A stretch of DNA of 64,000 nt from Pleurostoma richardsiae. Lineage: Eukaryota > Ascomycota > Sordariomycetes > Calosphaeriales > Pleurostomataceae. Both the position numbers and the translations under genes were made by a program. Every line of letters starts with the position of its first letter. Positions within the stretch are counted from its first letter, which is position 1. The notes under the pieces were generated by a model. That model was given only the letters and a program-made list of their open reading frames with translations, did no database searches and was not told the origin of the DNA. Below are positions 33,019-43,468 of the stretch, one piece after another. The stretch covers positions 310,001 through 374,000 of the forward strand of contig JANBVO010000017.1 of NCBI GenBank assembly GCA_030052745.1, given 5' to 3'.

Positions 33019-33524
33019 TTAACTCGCAATTGGATCGTATGGGAATGGTTTGATCTCGAGTCTGCGGAGGTTACTGATGCAACCTTATGTCGGCTCGTCA
33101 GGAGATGTACTCTTTCGCTTTAGTTCAGCTCGGAGCAACAGAGTGCAGATTTACATTAGACTCCAGCTCGGTTGATGAAACACTTATGTCTAATAATTGA
33201 TTGTGTCAAGAAGGGGGCTCTCATGGACCAAGAGAGCAGATAGATGCAGGCCTTCAATGCCATTGCCTGGTGAGTTCTCCTGGGAAAGAACAAGAACGAA
33301 GAGACCACTGCAGACTGCAATGGTTCGAGCTGGATATTAGCAAGACATCTGCATAAGGTGCGGGTATGTTAGGAACTCCAGACATAGGTACTCTGTGCTC
33401 CGAAAACAACGCTGAAGTAGCAGCCTTAGACCCGAGTTATAGCGCTCCTAGGACATAGACTATAGTTTACACGTCGACCTACGGCATCATACATCACAAT
33501 CAGTAACCCGGTTTGCAGAGCGAA
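33019..33524. other. Convergent 3' intergenic region
   Basis: About 500 bases between the 3' ends of the acetate-transporter-like and AP endonuclease genes. It has no open frame of note and no repeats. Confidence 0.6.
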
Positions 33525-34826
33525 TTAGGTACCCCTAGAGACCTCCCCGAATTCGACCTTAACCCAGAGTGGAACGTGGTCACTGGGTCCTCGTTCCTGC
33601 GGAGAGTCTGAGATATTCGCATCACGCACTCTCCCGGAGTCCCACAAACCTCGAGAGGTGATGATCAAGTCGACGCGGTCACAACTCGCACCCCATTCTC
33701 TCGTCCTGGGATAATATGTGTATTTCCGCTCGCCGTCGTGCAGGGCCCGGAAGACATCTACGCCGTCGAAGCGGTCCGCTCGTTGAGCACGGCTGCTCCG
33801 AGGTTCCGTGGAATCTGCATTGTCGGGAATTGCACGTTTGCTGGGGGAAGGACCTACGTATGCATCTGCCCGCTCGTTCTCTTCGGGGCTGAAGAACTTG
33901 GTGTTGAAGTCTGCGCGGTTGAGGCAGTGCTGCGCTGGCCACGTTCGAAGGTTGGGATAGCCGTCGAGTGGGCCCCTAGCGATATTTAGATCCCCTGCAA
34001 TGATGACGTGGAATCCGCGATCCTCGAGCTCGAGGCATTCGTCGCGCAGGCGGTTGTGGAACGCCAGCTTAAAGTCGTGTCTTGTACCCATCCCCGCTCC
34101 GGTCGTGGGAGAACGATATGGTGCGCTGGTGCCATTCACCGCATACACATTGACTAAACCCAGGGGCTTAGTGCTAGATGATCTCTCTTTGGTTATGATC
34201 TGCTCTGAGGTGCTGCTGTTTTTGGCTCCATCTATCCTCGTCTCGATGATGCTCAAGCGACCCTCCAAATCCCAATCCGGGACTCGCACTCGAGAGACGT
34301 GCTGGTCGAAGAAATCTTCTCGTATGACGGTGGCCACACCGTACAGCTTTCCCTGAAATCCCCTGACATTGTGTCTGTCTCGTGGAAGGCTCAAGTCGAC
34401 GGTATATGCCGTCCTCCGGCTAAGAGTATCCCGGGGGCCTAGAGGTGTATTGAGAGCGGCTAGCAACGCTGCTGGGGTCTTCTGATCTTGCGAGGCTATC
34501 TTGAGCTCTTGTAGGAAGAGAACCTCCGGCCAGTCGTGCCGATGCAAGAAGCCGCGCAGAGAGTGTATAGGAATCGGTATCGTGACCCTCTCCTCGTCCG
34601 ATCTCCCCCGCTTCTTCGTAGCTGGCTTGAAGAACGAAGTGATCGTCCTCGATGATTCCGGTATGAACGCCTGTATGCCGTTGATATTCCACGAAAAGAC
34701 TCGTATCGATCTGAAGTCTGGAAGAGAGCTAGGCTCGGGTCTCGATCTTGGGTTGTCACCCTCTGTTACGATCTTCCTCCGCTTAACGGGAGGCGGAGAG
34801 ATCCCCCGACCCGCGTCTTCAGTCAT
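33525..34826 (-). CDS. AP endonuclease, exonuclease III family
   Basis: A single exon of 433 residues. All exonuclease III family motifs are visible: Asn47/Asn49 in WNINGI, the metal ligand Glu107 in LFLQELK, Tyr228 in NVYAVNG, Asp279/Asn281 in AGDLNIARGPLDG, Asp386 in CDRVDLI, and Asp416-His417 in GPSDHVPLW. The enzyme incises the phosphate backbone at abasic sites in base excision repair and acts in the nucleus; a basic KRRK stretch at residues 15-18 could be an import signal. Relative to bacterial ExoIII (about 270 residues) it carries insertions near residues 60-80, 200-220 and 310-350. Unlike APN2 it lacks a C-terminal GRF zinc finger, so it may be a paralogue of the main fungal APN2 gene or a separate subgroup. 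Confidence 0.93.
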   Translation of the reverse strand: MTEDAGRGISPPPVKRRKIVTEGDNPRSRPEPSSLPDFRSIRVFSWNINGIQAFIPESSRTITSFFKPATKKRGRSDEERVTIPIPIHSLRGFLHRHDWPEVLFLQELKIASQDQKTPAALLAALNTPLGPRDTLSRRTAYTVDLSLPRDRHNVRGFQGKLYGVATVIREDFFDQHVSRVRVPDWDLEGRLSIIETRIDGAKNSSTSEQIITKERSSSTKPLGLVNVYAVNGTSAPYRSPTTGAGMGTRHDFKLAFHNRLRDECLELEDRGFHVIIAGDLNIARGPLDGYPNLRTWPAQHCLNRADFNTKFFSPEENERADAYVGPSPSKRAIPDNADSTEPRSSRAQRADRFDGVDVFRALHDGERKYTYYPRTREWGASCDRVDLIITSRGLWDSGRVRDANISDSPQERGPSDHVPLWVKVEFGEVSRGT

Positions 34827-35406
34827 TAACGGAGGGTTAATCGTGAATATTCTTCTCTGTTCAGTGGGACTCGGCTACCGAGTCGCCTGCAGCCGCCGTT
34901 CCGAAGCTGAGACTCGCCTTGTGCGACCTGGCCCCTGTGGGTTTCCGTTGTACCGATGGGGTAGGCGATGCGCCACGCCTTGTCATCTGATTGTGATCTC
35001 AGCCTCATTCATCTGTCAACAAAGTGCTCGACGTCTGCTGCCAGAGTGAAATGAGCGCCAGTCCAACAATGCAAGTCTGCATTACTGGCAGCTTTCATGA
35101 CGTCAACTCCTGCGTGTATTGGTCGAGATTTGACCAGCTGGCTGCCAGCTGGGCAGAAAGAGAAGTCCAGTCGCTGTGCTTGCGCCCTCAGGACCCCGAA
35201 GGAAAGGCTGAAATGTCTCAAAAGACATCTACAACGCCCGAGAGCTCAAAGAATCTCATGCTGACTGATAAATCGTGCATCATCGTCGCCGGATTGCGGT
35301 AAGCACTAAGGCTGAGGCCCCACGATGTCGCATCCGGGAACCGGCGAGGATGGCGAGCCCCATCAGAGCGGACCTTAGTCATTGTCGCGGAAATATCTCC
35401 CCTCAG
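34827..35406. other. Divergent intergenic region, AP endonuclease and cupin genes
   Basis: About 580 bases of shared upstream sequence. Open frames crossing it are antisense or without domains. No regulatory motif stands out. Confidence 0.5.
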
Positions 35407-36114
35407 ATGAGCCAGCCAACTCCTGAATCACGACACCAAAGCCAGCATCAGCTTTGTCGGCACGGGATGGCTTCTCCTCCGAGCTGGGGCTTCCTCCTGC
35501 GGAACGGCAGCCGCATCGTCCACGGCTCTGGCGTCAACGTCCGCAGCGCCTTTCCGCCGGAGCTAAACATCCCCGGCACGCTGCACCTCTTCAGCCCCGG
35601 CCATGCGGCCGACCCGGCGACCCCGACGTTCCGCGGCGCGATGGGATACTTCCCCTTCGACACGTCGATGCGCATGCCCCGGCACGTGCACGTCTCGACC
35701 GGCCAAGGCCCCAAGCGGTTCATCGTCGAGAAGGTGCTCACTCTAACGGGAATTGGCTTGGCCGAGTTGGCGGGCGAGGTCTACGTCGTGCCGCCCCTGA
35801 CAATGGTGCTCATTGCGCCGGGTGTGCCGCACACCTGGACGGCGTGCCCGGCCGGGCTGGACCTGCAGGCGCTGGGGATATCGGACGAGAAGCTGGTGTC
35901 TGACGGCAAGTTCAGTGCCATGTTTGAGTACGACGACGCGACGACATTCTACCCGACGAGGCAGACGGAGCGGCTCGCGAACCCGGATGAGTACGTCAAA
36001 TGCGAGGACCTTCAGGGCATCCGGTTTCCCAAGATGGAGGTGCAGGACGTCATTGAGAAGGCATGGTTCATCTGGAACATGAGCGCGCGGAAGCTGGACG
36101 GCACCACTCAATAG
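35407..36114 (+). CDS. Cupin-fold protein of unknown function
   Basis: An open frame of 235 residues from the ATG at 35407; ATG 35467 is an alternative, and the frame is open further upstream to about 35275. The core resembles a single cupin barrel: motif 1 around MPRHVHVSTGQGPKRFIVEK supplies the two histidines of HxH and the downstream glutamate, and motif 2 appears as LIAPGVPHTW with a third histidine. Metal binding is therefore likely. A helical C-terminal extension (EVQDVIEKAWFIWNMSARK) follows. There is no signal peptide. Cupins range from dioxygenases and isomerases to storage proteins, so no reaction is assigned. It lies between a repair gene and a secreted peptidase gene without an obvious functional link. 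Confidence 0.72.
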   Translation: MSQPTPESRHQSQHQLCRHGMASPPSWGFLLRNGSRIVHGSGVNVRSAFPPELNIPGTLHLFSPGHAADPATPTFRGAMGYFPFDTSMRMPRHVHVSTGQGPKRFIVEKVLTLTGIGLAELAGEVYVVPPLTMVLIAPGVPHTWTACPAGLDLQALGISDEKLVSDGKFSAMFEYDDATTFYPTRQTERLANPDEYVKCEDLQGIRFPKMEVQDVIEKAWFIWNMSARKLDGTTQ

Positions 36115-36706
36115 ATCTTTGTGGGGTTAGATGCTGGACTTGAGGCGTTTTCTCTAGATGGTCGAGGATTTCTCATAGAAGCCGCCCAAAGCAATAATCT
36201 TGGCAGGATCACTGCCTCCCTCAGGCGACAAGACAAACCATATATGTACCTACCTTGGCTAGCCCGAGCGAGATTTCTGAATTGACGCACACGCACGACA
36301 TTCTGAATCGATTCACATGAACGATATGTGAACCACAGCAGTATGGGCACTCTCCACTCTCCTCTTCAGCTTCCTCTTTGGACCTACGCTACCGAGGTGG
36401 CTCGGCGATTCCCATCCATGCCTGCCAAGGTCGCCAAGACAGTGGGCTATCCCGCCTTGGGTACGATGGCTGAGGGTTCCAGGGGTTTTGGTGATAAGGA
36501 GCTCGCGAACCCCAGAAAGTGTGTCAATGCTCTCATCGCTTAAGGCGACGGGCCATAAAGCCCCAGGCTGCCACGCTGGACGCCGGCGGCTGCGTCCCTC
36601 CATCCTCACGGCCCGCGTACTGCATCGTGCGACGCGAAGGGACCGATATCTCTGTTCTGGCCCTCCTCGATCGACGTTGTTACGCGTAACCGTGCTGTGA
36701 TTTGCG
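36115..36706. other. Intergenic region upstream of M28 peptidase
   Basis: About 590 bases. An open frame on the minus strand (36313-36939) overlaps the peptidase start and has no domain. Nothing else is seen. Confidence 0.5.
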
Positions 36707-38137
36707 ATGCGTGGCGGACTTGCTGTCGTCGCGGTGGCCGCGTCGGCGGTAATTGCTACCGCATCGCCGGGTCGGAGCGTGGAGCGGAGGGACGAGGTCT
36801 TGCGCTTAATTAAGACATCCGAAGCCGATCCGGGAACTTGGATGACGGAGGCCGAAAAGATCGCAAACTTCGGGACTAAGCGCGGCGGCTGGCTCGATGT
36901 CACAAGTGCTTCGGTAAGATGCCCGTAGAGGCAACGCATTCCCAGGCGAGCCTCCGCTCATGCTGAGACCTGAGTGCCTTCCAGCCTGAGGTATTGGCGC
37001 TCATGTCCTCCAATGCCTCACATTCAGTCAGGAGGACTGCGACCGCCTTCCCCACGGAGCTGTCGCACAACGAGGAGGCCGAGAAGTACATTTCGAAGGT
37101 GCAGACCTGCGGCACCAAGCAGTGGATGCGTAACCTCACGGAGTAAGATCGCTCGCATGACTCTTTTATGACGGCGCTGACCAAGGTCTAGTTTCTACAC
37201 GCGTGACTACCAGACTGAGCTGGGGGTCCAGTCCGGTCAATGGCTCTTGGAGACGGTGAGCTACTTTGCTGGCCGGAATCCTAACGCTGTCGTCACGACA
37301 ATGAAGCATGACGGCTTTGACCAAGAGACGATCATTGCTACGTACCCGGGAGAGTCTCCCGCCCTAGGTCTGGGATCCTCTTTCATTAACATGTCAAGTA
37401 TCATAAGTTATAGGCCGGTCCCTAACGCCACATCCAGTTGTCGTTGGAGCACACTACGACTCGACGACAGTCAGCCCATCCGGTCGAGCACCGGGCGCTG
37501 ATGACAATGGGTCTGGCGTGGTCGTTATCTTGGAAGCTTTGAGGGTATTAGCCAAGTACGGCTTCAAGCCGAAGAATACGCTCGAGTTCCACTTCTACGC
37601 CGGTGAGGAAGGCGGGGAGCTGGGCTCCTTCGACCTCTGGAGCCGGTACAACGAGGAGGGCAAGAGCGTCGTTGCTTTCGTCAACCAGGACATGGCTGGC
37701 TATTCACCTAGCCACGCCGTGTCCGTGTTCACCGACTATGCGGACCCGGGTCTGGTCGCGTACGCGCAGCTCATCGCCCGAGTCTACACCGGCACAGAGC
37801 CGACGAGTGATATCTGCGGCTATGGGTGCTCAGATCACTATCCCGCGTATCTCTATGGCTTTCGTGAGTTCGATTGGTTCCCGTACTACGACGGTCCGGT
37901 ACTGACTGATGTGACAGCGGTGGTATATGTCTGTGATGAGCCGATCGCGACGTCGAGCCCATACTATCACACCGAAGAAGATGTAAGTATTTCTCCCGTA
38001 ACATCATGCTTGTGCGTGGGCAGCCTGCCTTCTCTAACACGGACCGACAATAGGCGTACGACACCATTATGTGGGATGCGATTGAAAGGCATGCAATCTT
38101 CACGACCGGTTTCCTGATCGAAGCTTCATATCTGTGA
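36707..38137 (+). CDS. Secreted M28 zinc aminopeptidase (leucine aminopeptidase 1-like)
   Basis: Six exons (36707-36913, 36985-37142, 37192-37367, 37438-37863, 37918-37982, 38054-38137) give 371 residues with the frame closing exactly. A signal peptide covers about residues 1-20 ([20 protein letters not shown]), followed by a propeptide of about 70 residues. The co-catalytic zinc site is complete: His186 (GAHYDS), bridging Asp202 (GADDNGSG), general base Glu237 with Glu238 (AGEEGGELGS), Asp265 (VNQDMAGY) and His340 (PYYHTEED). Cys307 and Cys311 form the CGYGC loop of this family. The enzyme removes N-terminal amino acids from extracellular peptides and should act with endoproteases such as the fungalysin encoded at 58.8 kb. 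It is convergent with the NmrA-like gene only 66 bases away. Confidence 0.93.
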
Positions 38138-38203
38138 GACAGTTCGACTTGAAAATGTATTTAGACAGAGACGTGACAACCATCTTAATGACATGGAGCC
38201 CAG

Positions 38204-39294
38204 CTAGCCAAGCGGAGACCAGTTATCCTCCACCATCTTGACAGCGACCTTAGTCGCCTCGTCCAGGTCCTCCTTCGGCAGCCCAAGCACCTCATTATGC
38301 AGACCCCTGTGTGTCTCATAGTCTCCCTCTCCGCTGGGGAAGAACGCCCTCGCGTACAGCGACCGCGCGAAGCCCAGCTGGTTCCCCTTCTGCGCGTCCT
38401 CCACGCCCTTCTTGTACCGCTCCGCCGCCGACTCCGTGGTGATCTCCCAGTCCGCGTCCTTCGTGCCTGTTACCCGCTGCACGCTGTCCAGCATCTCGCG
38501 CTGGCTGACCCTGAAGCTCGACACGTACACGAACCCGTTCGCGAACCGCGACAGCGCCGGCGCCGCGTCGCCCTCGTCCTCCGGCAGCTCCTTCAGTGCC
38601 AGCAGCGCCGCGACACCGCGCCCGCACTGCGGCCACGTGGTGGTGTTGACGCGGGCGGCGCCGCCCCCGTCGAAGAGCACCGCCCGCCGCGCGCGCACGT
38701 CGATGCCGTACCATGGCTCGCCGGCCGCGAGGCTGAACTCGTACCAGAAGCCGGTGACCAGCACCACCGGCGCGCTGACGCCGAGGGAGACGATCTCGTC
38801 GACGTGCGCCTTCAGGACGGGGCCCATGAGCGACTCGGCGCCGAACTTCTCGTTGGCGACCAGGTCCTGCGTGTAGACGTTGGGCATCACGTAGGGCACG
38901 CCGGCGGCGGCGGCGGCGCGGACGATGCGGCTGTGGGTGTCGGGCGGGGCGGTGAAGGCCAGGGTGATGATGAGGAACTGCTGGCCGGCCAGGGCGGCCA
39001 CGAGGGCCGCCTCGTCGGTGTAGTCCACCGGGACGACCTTGAGGCCGGCGGGCAGCTTGGAAGTGCTGTTGGGGCGGGTGAGGGCGGTGATGGTGTGCTT
39101 GCCGCTAGCGAGCAGTGCGGCGGTCATGTGCCGGCCGATCTGGCCGCCGGCCTGTTGAGATGTTAGTGTCTATCTGCAGAAGGAGGGCGCTGGGAGAATG
39201 TTAAAGTGATGGTGTAACGTACACCGACGATGGCCACTCTCTCGATGTGGTTGGTGAAGCCGGCGGGCTGGTCTTTTGCGTACTTCTGCGCCAT
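38204..39294 (-). CDS. NmrA-like NAD(P)-binding protein (isoflavone reductase-like, atypical SDR)
   Basis: Two exons (39294-39223 and 39151-38204) give 339 residues. The Rossmann nucleotide motif VAIVGAGGQIGRH is formed across the exon junction, which supports the splice model. The alternating strand-helix pattern TITALTRPNSTSKLPAGLKVVPVDYTD is typical of NmrA/isoflavone-reductase-like atypical short-chain dehydrogenases. No canonical YxxxK pair is evident, as expected for NmrA-type proteins. It could be a redox sensor or a reductase of a small molecule. It is a cytosolic protein without a signal peptide. A TATATAAG element (39396-39402 on the opposite strand) lies about 100 bases upstream of the ATG. 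Confidence 0.88.
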
Positions 39295-39395
39295 CGTGTA
39301 TGATCAATCTAGACGAGTAGGGATCGAGATTCTAGAGGAAGCGTTTGAGGCTGGGTGTCTTGGATTCATGGGATACACGACAGTAGAATGAGATC

Positions 39396-39402
39396 TTATA
39401 TA
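39396..39402 (-). promoter_or_regulatory. TATA box of the NmrA-like gene
   Basis: TATATAA read on the minus strand in GTATATAAGATC, about 102 bases upstream of the ATG at 39294. Confidence 0.5.
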
Positions 39403-39482
39403 CCCGAAAATCTCAGCGGGAAGCCATCAGGGGTGACGAAGCTCCGCGGGTGGTTTGATAGATCGGGATAGGATACGTCGTA

Positions 39483-39501
39483 GGATCCCATCGTGGGATC
39501 C
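39483..39501. repeat. Perfect inverted repeat GGATCCCA-TCG-TGGGATCC
   Basis: Eight-base arms with a three-base loop, about 190 bases upstream of the NmrA-like start and about 510 downstream of the GMC stop. It could be an operator or a stable hairpin. Confidence 0.5.
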
Positions 39502-40010
39502 CGTCAGAGCTGACCTATTGGTTGCTTTCATGAATCAGGCATCGTCGCTCGAGATTGGTTGTTCCGGGCCACTTAGATACCTTACCTACCTACCTAATGA
39601 AAGGATGATCCTCTGTCCGGCGTGCTGAGCGCCCGGCACCGCCTCCGGAGACCCCCACTTTTCCACCCGGAGGATGACAAAGCTGCTGAGAGATCTCGGA
39701 GTTCGAAGTCCGGTCCGGACTTGGCTTGCGTGATGCCTACGGACACGGATACGGCCTACATTTCGGAGCCGACTACTATGCTCCACGGTGACAAATACCT
39801 CGTGTTGTCTAAGCACTCTGGCGTTACCATCAGGAATCTCCGGCAAGACGGAGATGCATCTGCCCGGGATTCCAACCAGCTCCACCATCGCGAGAGGTCT
39901 AGCCTGAGCGTCCAAGTCATCAAGCAGATAATGTGACGGTCCAAACAGCACCCATGTGCTGCAACAACTGAATGTAGGTAGGATCGGTGGCGGACGGCAT
40001 TCAACGGCCC

Positions 40011-42241
40011 TCACTGCACCTTCCTCTCCCCTCGCTCCTCCTTCACGAAGTCCGCGCACCTCTCCGCCACCATCACCGTCGCCGCCATCGTGTGCGCGCT
40101 CGGAACCTTGGGGAACACGCTCGCATCCGCGACCCGCAGGTTGCGGAACCCAAACACCCTCAGCCGCTGGTCCACCACCCCCTCGCCCTCGCCGCTCGCC
40201 ATCCGGCACGTCGAGCTGAAGTGCAGGCTCGACACCGCCACGCGCCGCGCGTACGCGTCGATCTCCTCGTCCGTGACCGTCCGCCAGCTCTTGCCCGCCT
40301 GTGCTGCCGTCTCGAGGACGAGCGGCTTCTCATTCTTCTTCTTCGCCTCCTTCTTGTCCTGGGTGGGCGTTGCCGCTGCCGCAGGAGCAGGGGCATCAGG
40401 GACGGGCTTCAACTGCGCAGCACCCGCGACCAGCGCGGCCTGCGGCTCTGGGGTGCTCGCGAGCCACCCCACTGGCGAGGCTGGTGGCTCGGAGGAGCTG
40501 TACAAGTCCTCAAGGGTGGCGGTATTGACGCCGGGGCCGAAGACGACGGGCGCCGGGTAGGGGTACCCTGACTTATCGAACTCCTCAGCTAGACGCAGGG
40601 TGAAGCGGATGGCACGGCGCATGACGACCGTGTCACGAGGGTCTGTCAGCAGCGGGTAGATGATGCGTGGGTTGGCGCGGGGTTCGGTGGATGCTAGCTC
40701 GACGCGACCGCGGGAGAAGGGCTGCACCAGGGTGGTGTACAAGCTGGACATGGAGTGGCCAGGGATGGGTCGGTCAAAGCAGTTGACCGGCGTCAGCATG
40801 ATCTCACAGTCGGGAATATTGCGTGGCTGCGACGCGTCCATGTTATCCGCTGAACCATCTCGATCATCGTCGCGAGCCCTGACGTCCATGGTCTCGTCGT
40901 CCAGCGCAGTGGTCCGGACAAAAATCGTGCTGGGTGTGGATGACGACGCCAGAAGCCCCACGCCGAAGAAGAGCCACAGGAGAATGTACCACAGCGCCCA
41001 CGCAGACTCCAATATGTGCAGAGTCTCCAGCTTTGGGAGCTGCAGCATGATGGGAAAGGAATAGTGGTCTGAGAAGTTGGAGCCGACCTGCGGCAGGTCC
41101 TTGACGAGGGGGACACCATGCTTCTGGAGTTGCTCCTTAGGGCCGATGCCGCTCAGCATAAGCAGCTGCGGCGTGCACATTGTGCCCGTGCACACAATGA
41201 CCTCCCGCTTCGCCTTGACGAAGTATTCCCTCTGGTTCCCCTGCAGGTCGGGCTTCGCGGGAACGATGTGAACGCCGGTGACAATGCCAGCCTGTGCGTC
41301 GAGTTCCAGCTTGGAAGCGACAACTCCTGTGCACACGGTGAGGCGGCTCCTCCGCTCACGAGCGATCTGTCTGTTCAGCCATGCGCGGTAGGCCGAGAGG
41401 CGGCGGCCGTGCTTGTCGATGGTGACATCCAAGGAGAAGAGTCCCATCGCCGGTGCGTCAGGCCGGTTGCAATCTCGTTCGGAGGGGAGGCCGACAGCAG
41501 CGCAAGCCTTCTCCATGCTGCAGGTCGGTGAGTAGGCGACTGATTGCGCTCACGCACCTCAACCATGGGTATAGCTGTGACTTACTACTTGGTTGCGATG
41601 AAGGGCACTCCACGTTGCCGGACCTCGATCGGCCCTGTCGGCGTATCAGTGTATTCATTCTTCTATCCCTCATCTTGACGACGGCAACCGACGTACCGTC
41701 ATGGCCCCTCCACTCTGCCCCAGGATGCGCCACCGCATTCTCGCTCCTCCGAAAATACGGCTCGACCTTCTCCCAGCTCCAGTCGTCTAGGCCCATCTCG
41801 CCTGCCCACTCGTTGAAGCCGCCGGGCACCCCTCTCGTGAGCAGCATGCCGTTGATCCGCGTCGCGCCACCGACGCCTTCGGCAGTCCACAGGTGCGTCC
41901 GCTTCTCATCGCAGGTGGGAATAGGTTCTGAATAGCGCGTACTCTGCACCTGCAGCAGGTCATACAGGTAGAAGGTCTGGCTGAGCAGTGGGATGCGCGA
42001 TACCATGTTGTCCTTGACGCGGCCCTTCTCCAGGACGAGCACCGACACGCCCGGATCCTCGGAGAGGCGCGAGGCCAGCACGCAGCCGGCAGTACCGCCT
42101 GCGCGAAGGTGAGCAGGAGGTCATGGGAAGTGTGTGTTGGGGTGGGGGAAAGCACCGCTCACCTCCGACGATGATGTAGTCGTATTCTCGGCCATCGACC
42201 TCGGCGGCCGTGGCCTCGGGGTAGGAGGTGAAAGGCCACAT
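40011..42241 (-). CDS. GMC oxidoreductase (choline dehydrogenase / aryl-alcohol oxidase-like)
   Basis: Four exons (42241-42163, 42098-41697, 41634-41586, 41517-40011) give 678 residues; three introns close in frame. The FAD-binding motif IIVGGGTAGCVLASRL is at residues 23-38, and the GMC signatures GGATRINGMLLTRG and GIGPKEQLQKHGVPLV follow. The active-site pair appears as His609 (LHFSSTCRM) and His652 (PSAHTMA). A hydrophobic segment near residues 370-395 (WALWYILLWLFFGVGLL) is unusual for the family and might be a membrane-associating insert. A 60-residue Pro/Ala/Lys-rich low-complexity insertion precedes the first catalytic histidine. There is no signal peptide. Substrates of the family are alcohols, including aryl alcohols and sugars. 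The next gene is a DHA-type exporter on the other strand. Confidence 0.92.
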
Positions 42242-43468
42242 ATCACAGTTTGACGCAGGGAATACGAGTTGTAGGAATGCCGATTGAATTGTGAGCACAC
42301 GAGAAGAGGTGATCTTGATGGGCGTTTGCTTCTGGAGAGTCAATCCTCCGCAATTGAGAGATAAGTGAGCACTAGAACTAGGAAAGGTCCGACGCGAGCG
42401 TCTACCGTTTGCGAGTCGGCCAATGAATGCAGCACGGCTTGCTGCAGGGTCGCTGCCTCTGAGGCTGAACTGTGAAACCAAGTGAGGGGCCGAAGGACGA
42501 TGATACGACGGCTCGCAACGCATGCTAAGATGGGCCTGCTGCCACAGCCAAGGGACTGTTGCATCAACAAATCGGCGACCGTCTCACACACCGGATTTCA
42601 TGGCCGGGAAACCGGACCCGGCCGTCGGTGCTGGTAGCTTCGCACGGGTTTCCAAGCCCCGTACGGAGTCATCGCTGTGGAGCTGGACCATCTTCCTACC
42701 AGGCGCGTGGACTTCGGTCACGGGGTGGCCAGCCGTCTCTACGTCGTAGCTTTTTGTTACGAAATGAGCTATAGGACGCAAGTCTAGAAGAACTCTCCGG
42801 GCTCACGGATGCGGCGTCAGCTTAGAAATGATCTTCGTCATGAGGCGCTGACAGAACAGAATATCGTGCTTATAAGAACTCCGTGATCTCAAGTTAGACT
42901 CCCGGGCCGGAAGGAGTAATGACAGGCTTTGATAGCGGCTGCAGGCCAACTCTGGTGAGATTTGATCGGAGATTATAGCGATGGAGATAACGGCATTAAC
43001 AGCGCCGTGTAGTGGCTCAAGCCCAGCGTAGGTAAATTAGACATGGGATGCGGGCCAAAGGCGAGGATGACAGGGCCTCAAGGCTACGAGCGCGATGTTG
43101 AACTCCTGGGCGACAGAGACAGTATAGCCTCCGATGATATCGTTAAGATACGCGGGTGAGCCAGATGTTTGTCCTGTGTGGAAGCCGGCCAGAGCATAAC
43201 GCGTAGGCGTGATGCACAACCGTTTTGGTGAGCGAGCGCAGCCTGCAATCAGCACCCCGAGCCGCTGAACGAAGGGATTCGGGGATAACAGGGACCAACG
43301 ATCGGCGTTATTCCCCGCCCTGTCGTGATGAAGCCGGCTCTCATCCTACTGACCGGCTCTTCCCTGCCGGCTGGTTAAATACTTGCTAGCTCACCTTTTC
43401 CCATCTCCTCGAGATGAGGCGCCGAGACGCCAAACAAAGTCAACTGCGAGTGAGTCGACCGCGTCAGA
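42242..43468. other. Divergent intergenic region, GMC and MFS genes
   Basis: About 1.2 kb between divergent genes. The end nearest the MFS gene is rich in CCGG units (43330-43380) and contains TTAAATAC near 43375, about 90 bases before the MFS ATG. Open frames such as 43037-43255 (-) show no domain. No gene is seen. Confidence 0.5.

Larger units (their letters stand above)
39295..40010. other. Intergenic region with TATA element and perfect hairpin
   Basis: About 715 bases between the GMC oxidoreductase 3' end and the NmrA-like start, both on the minus strand. It contains the TATA element and the inverted repeat at 39483-39501. A short TACC-repeat tract occurs near 39580. No gene is seen. 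Confidence 0.5.

Noticed and set aside
38297-39166. 289-codon plus-strand frame opposite the NmrA-like gene
   Set aside because: Shadow frame produced by GC-rich codons of the NmrA-like gene; no domain and no independent promoter.
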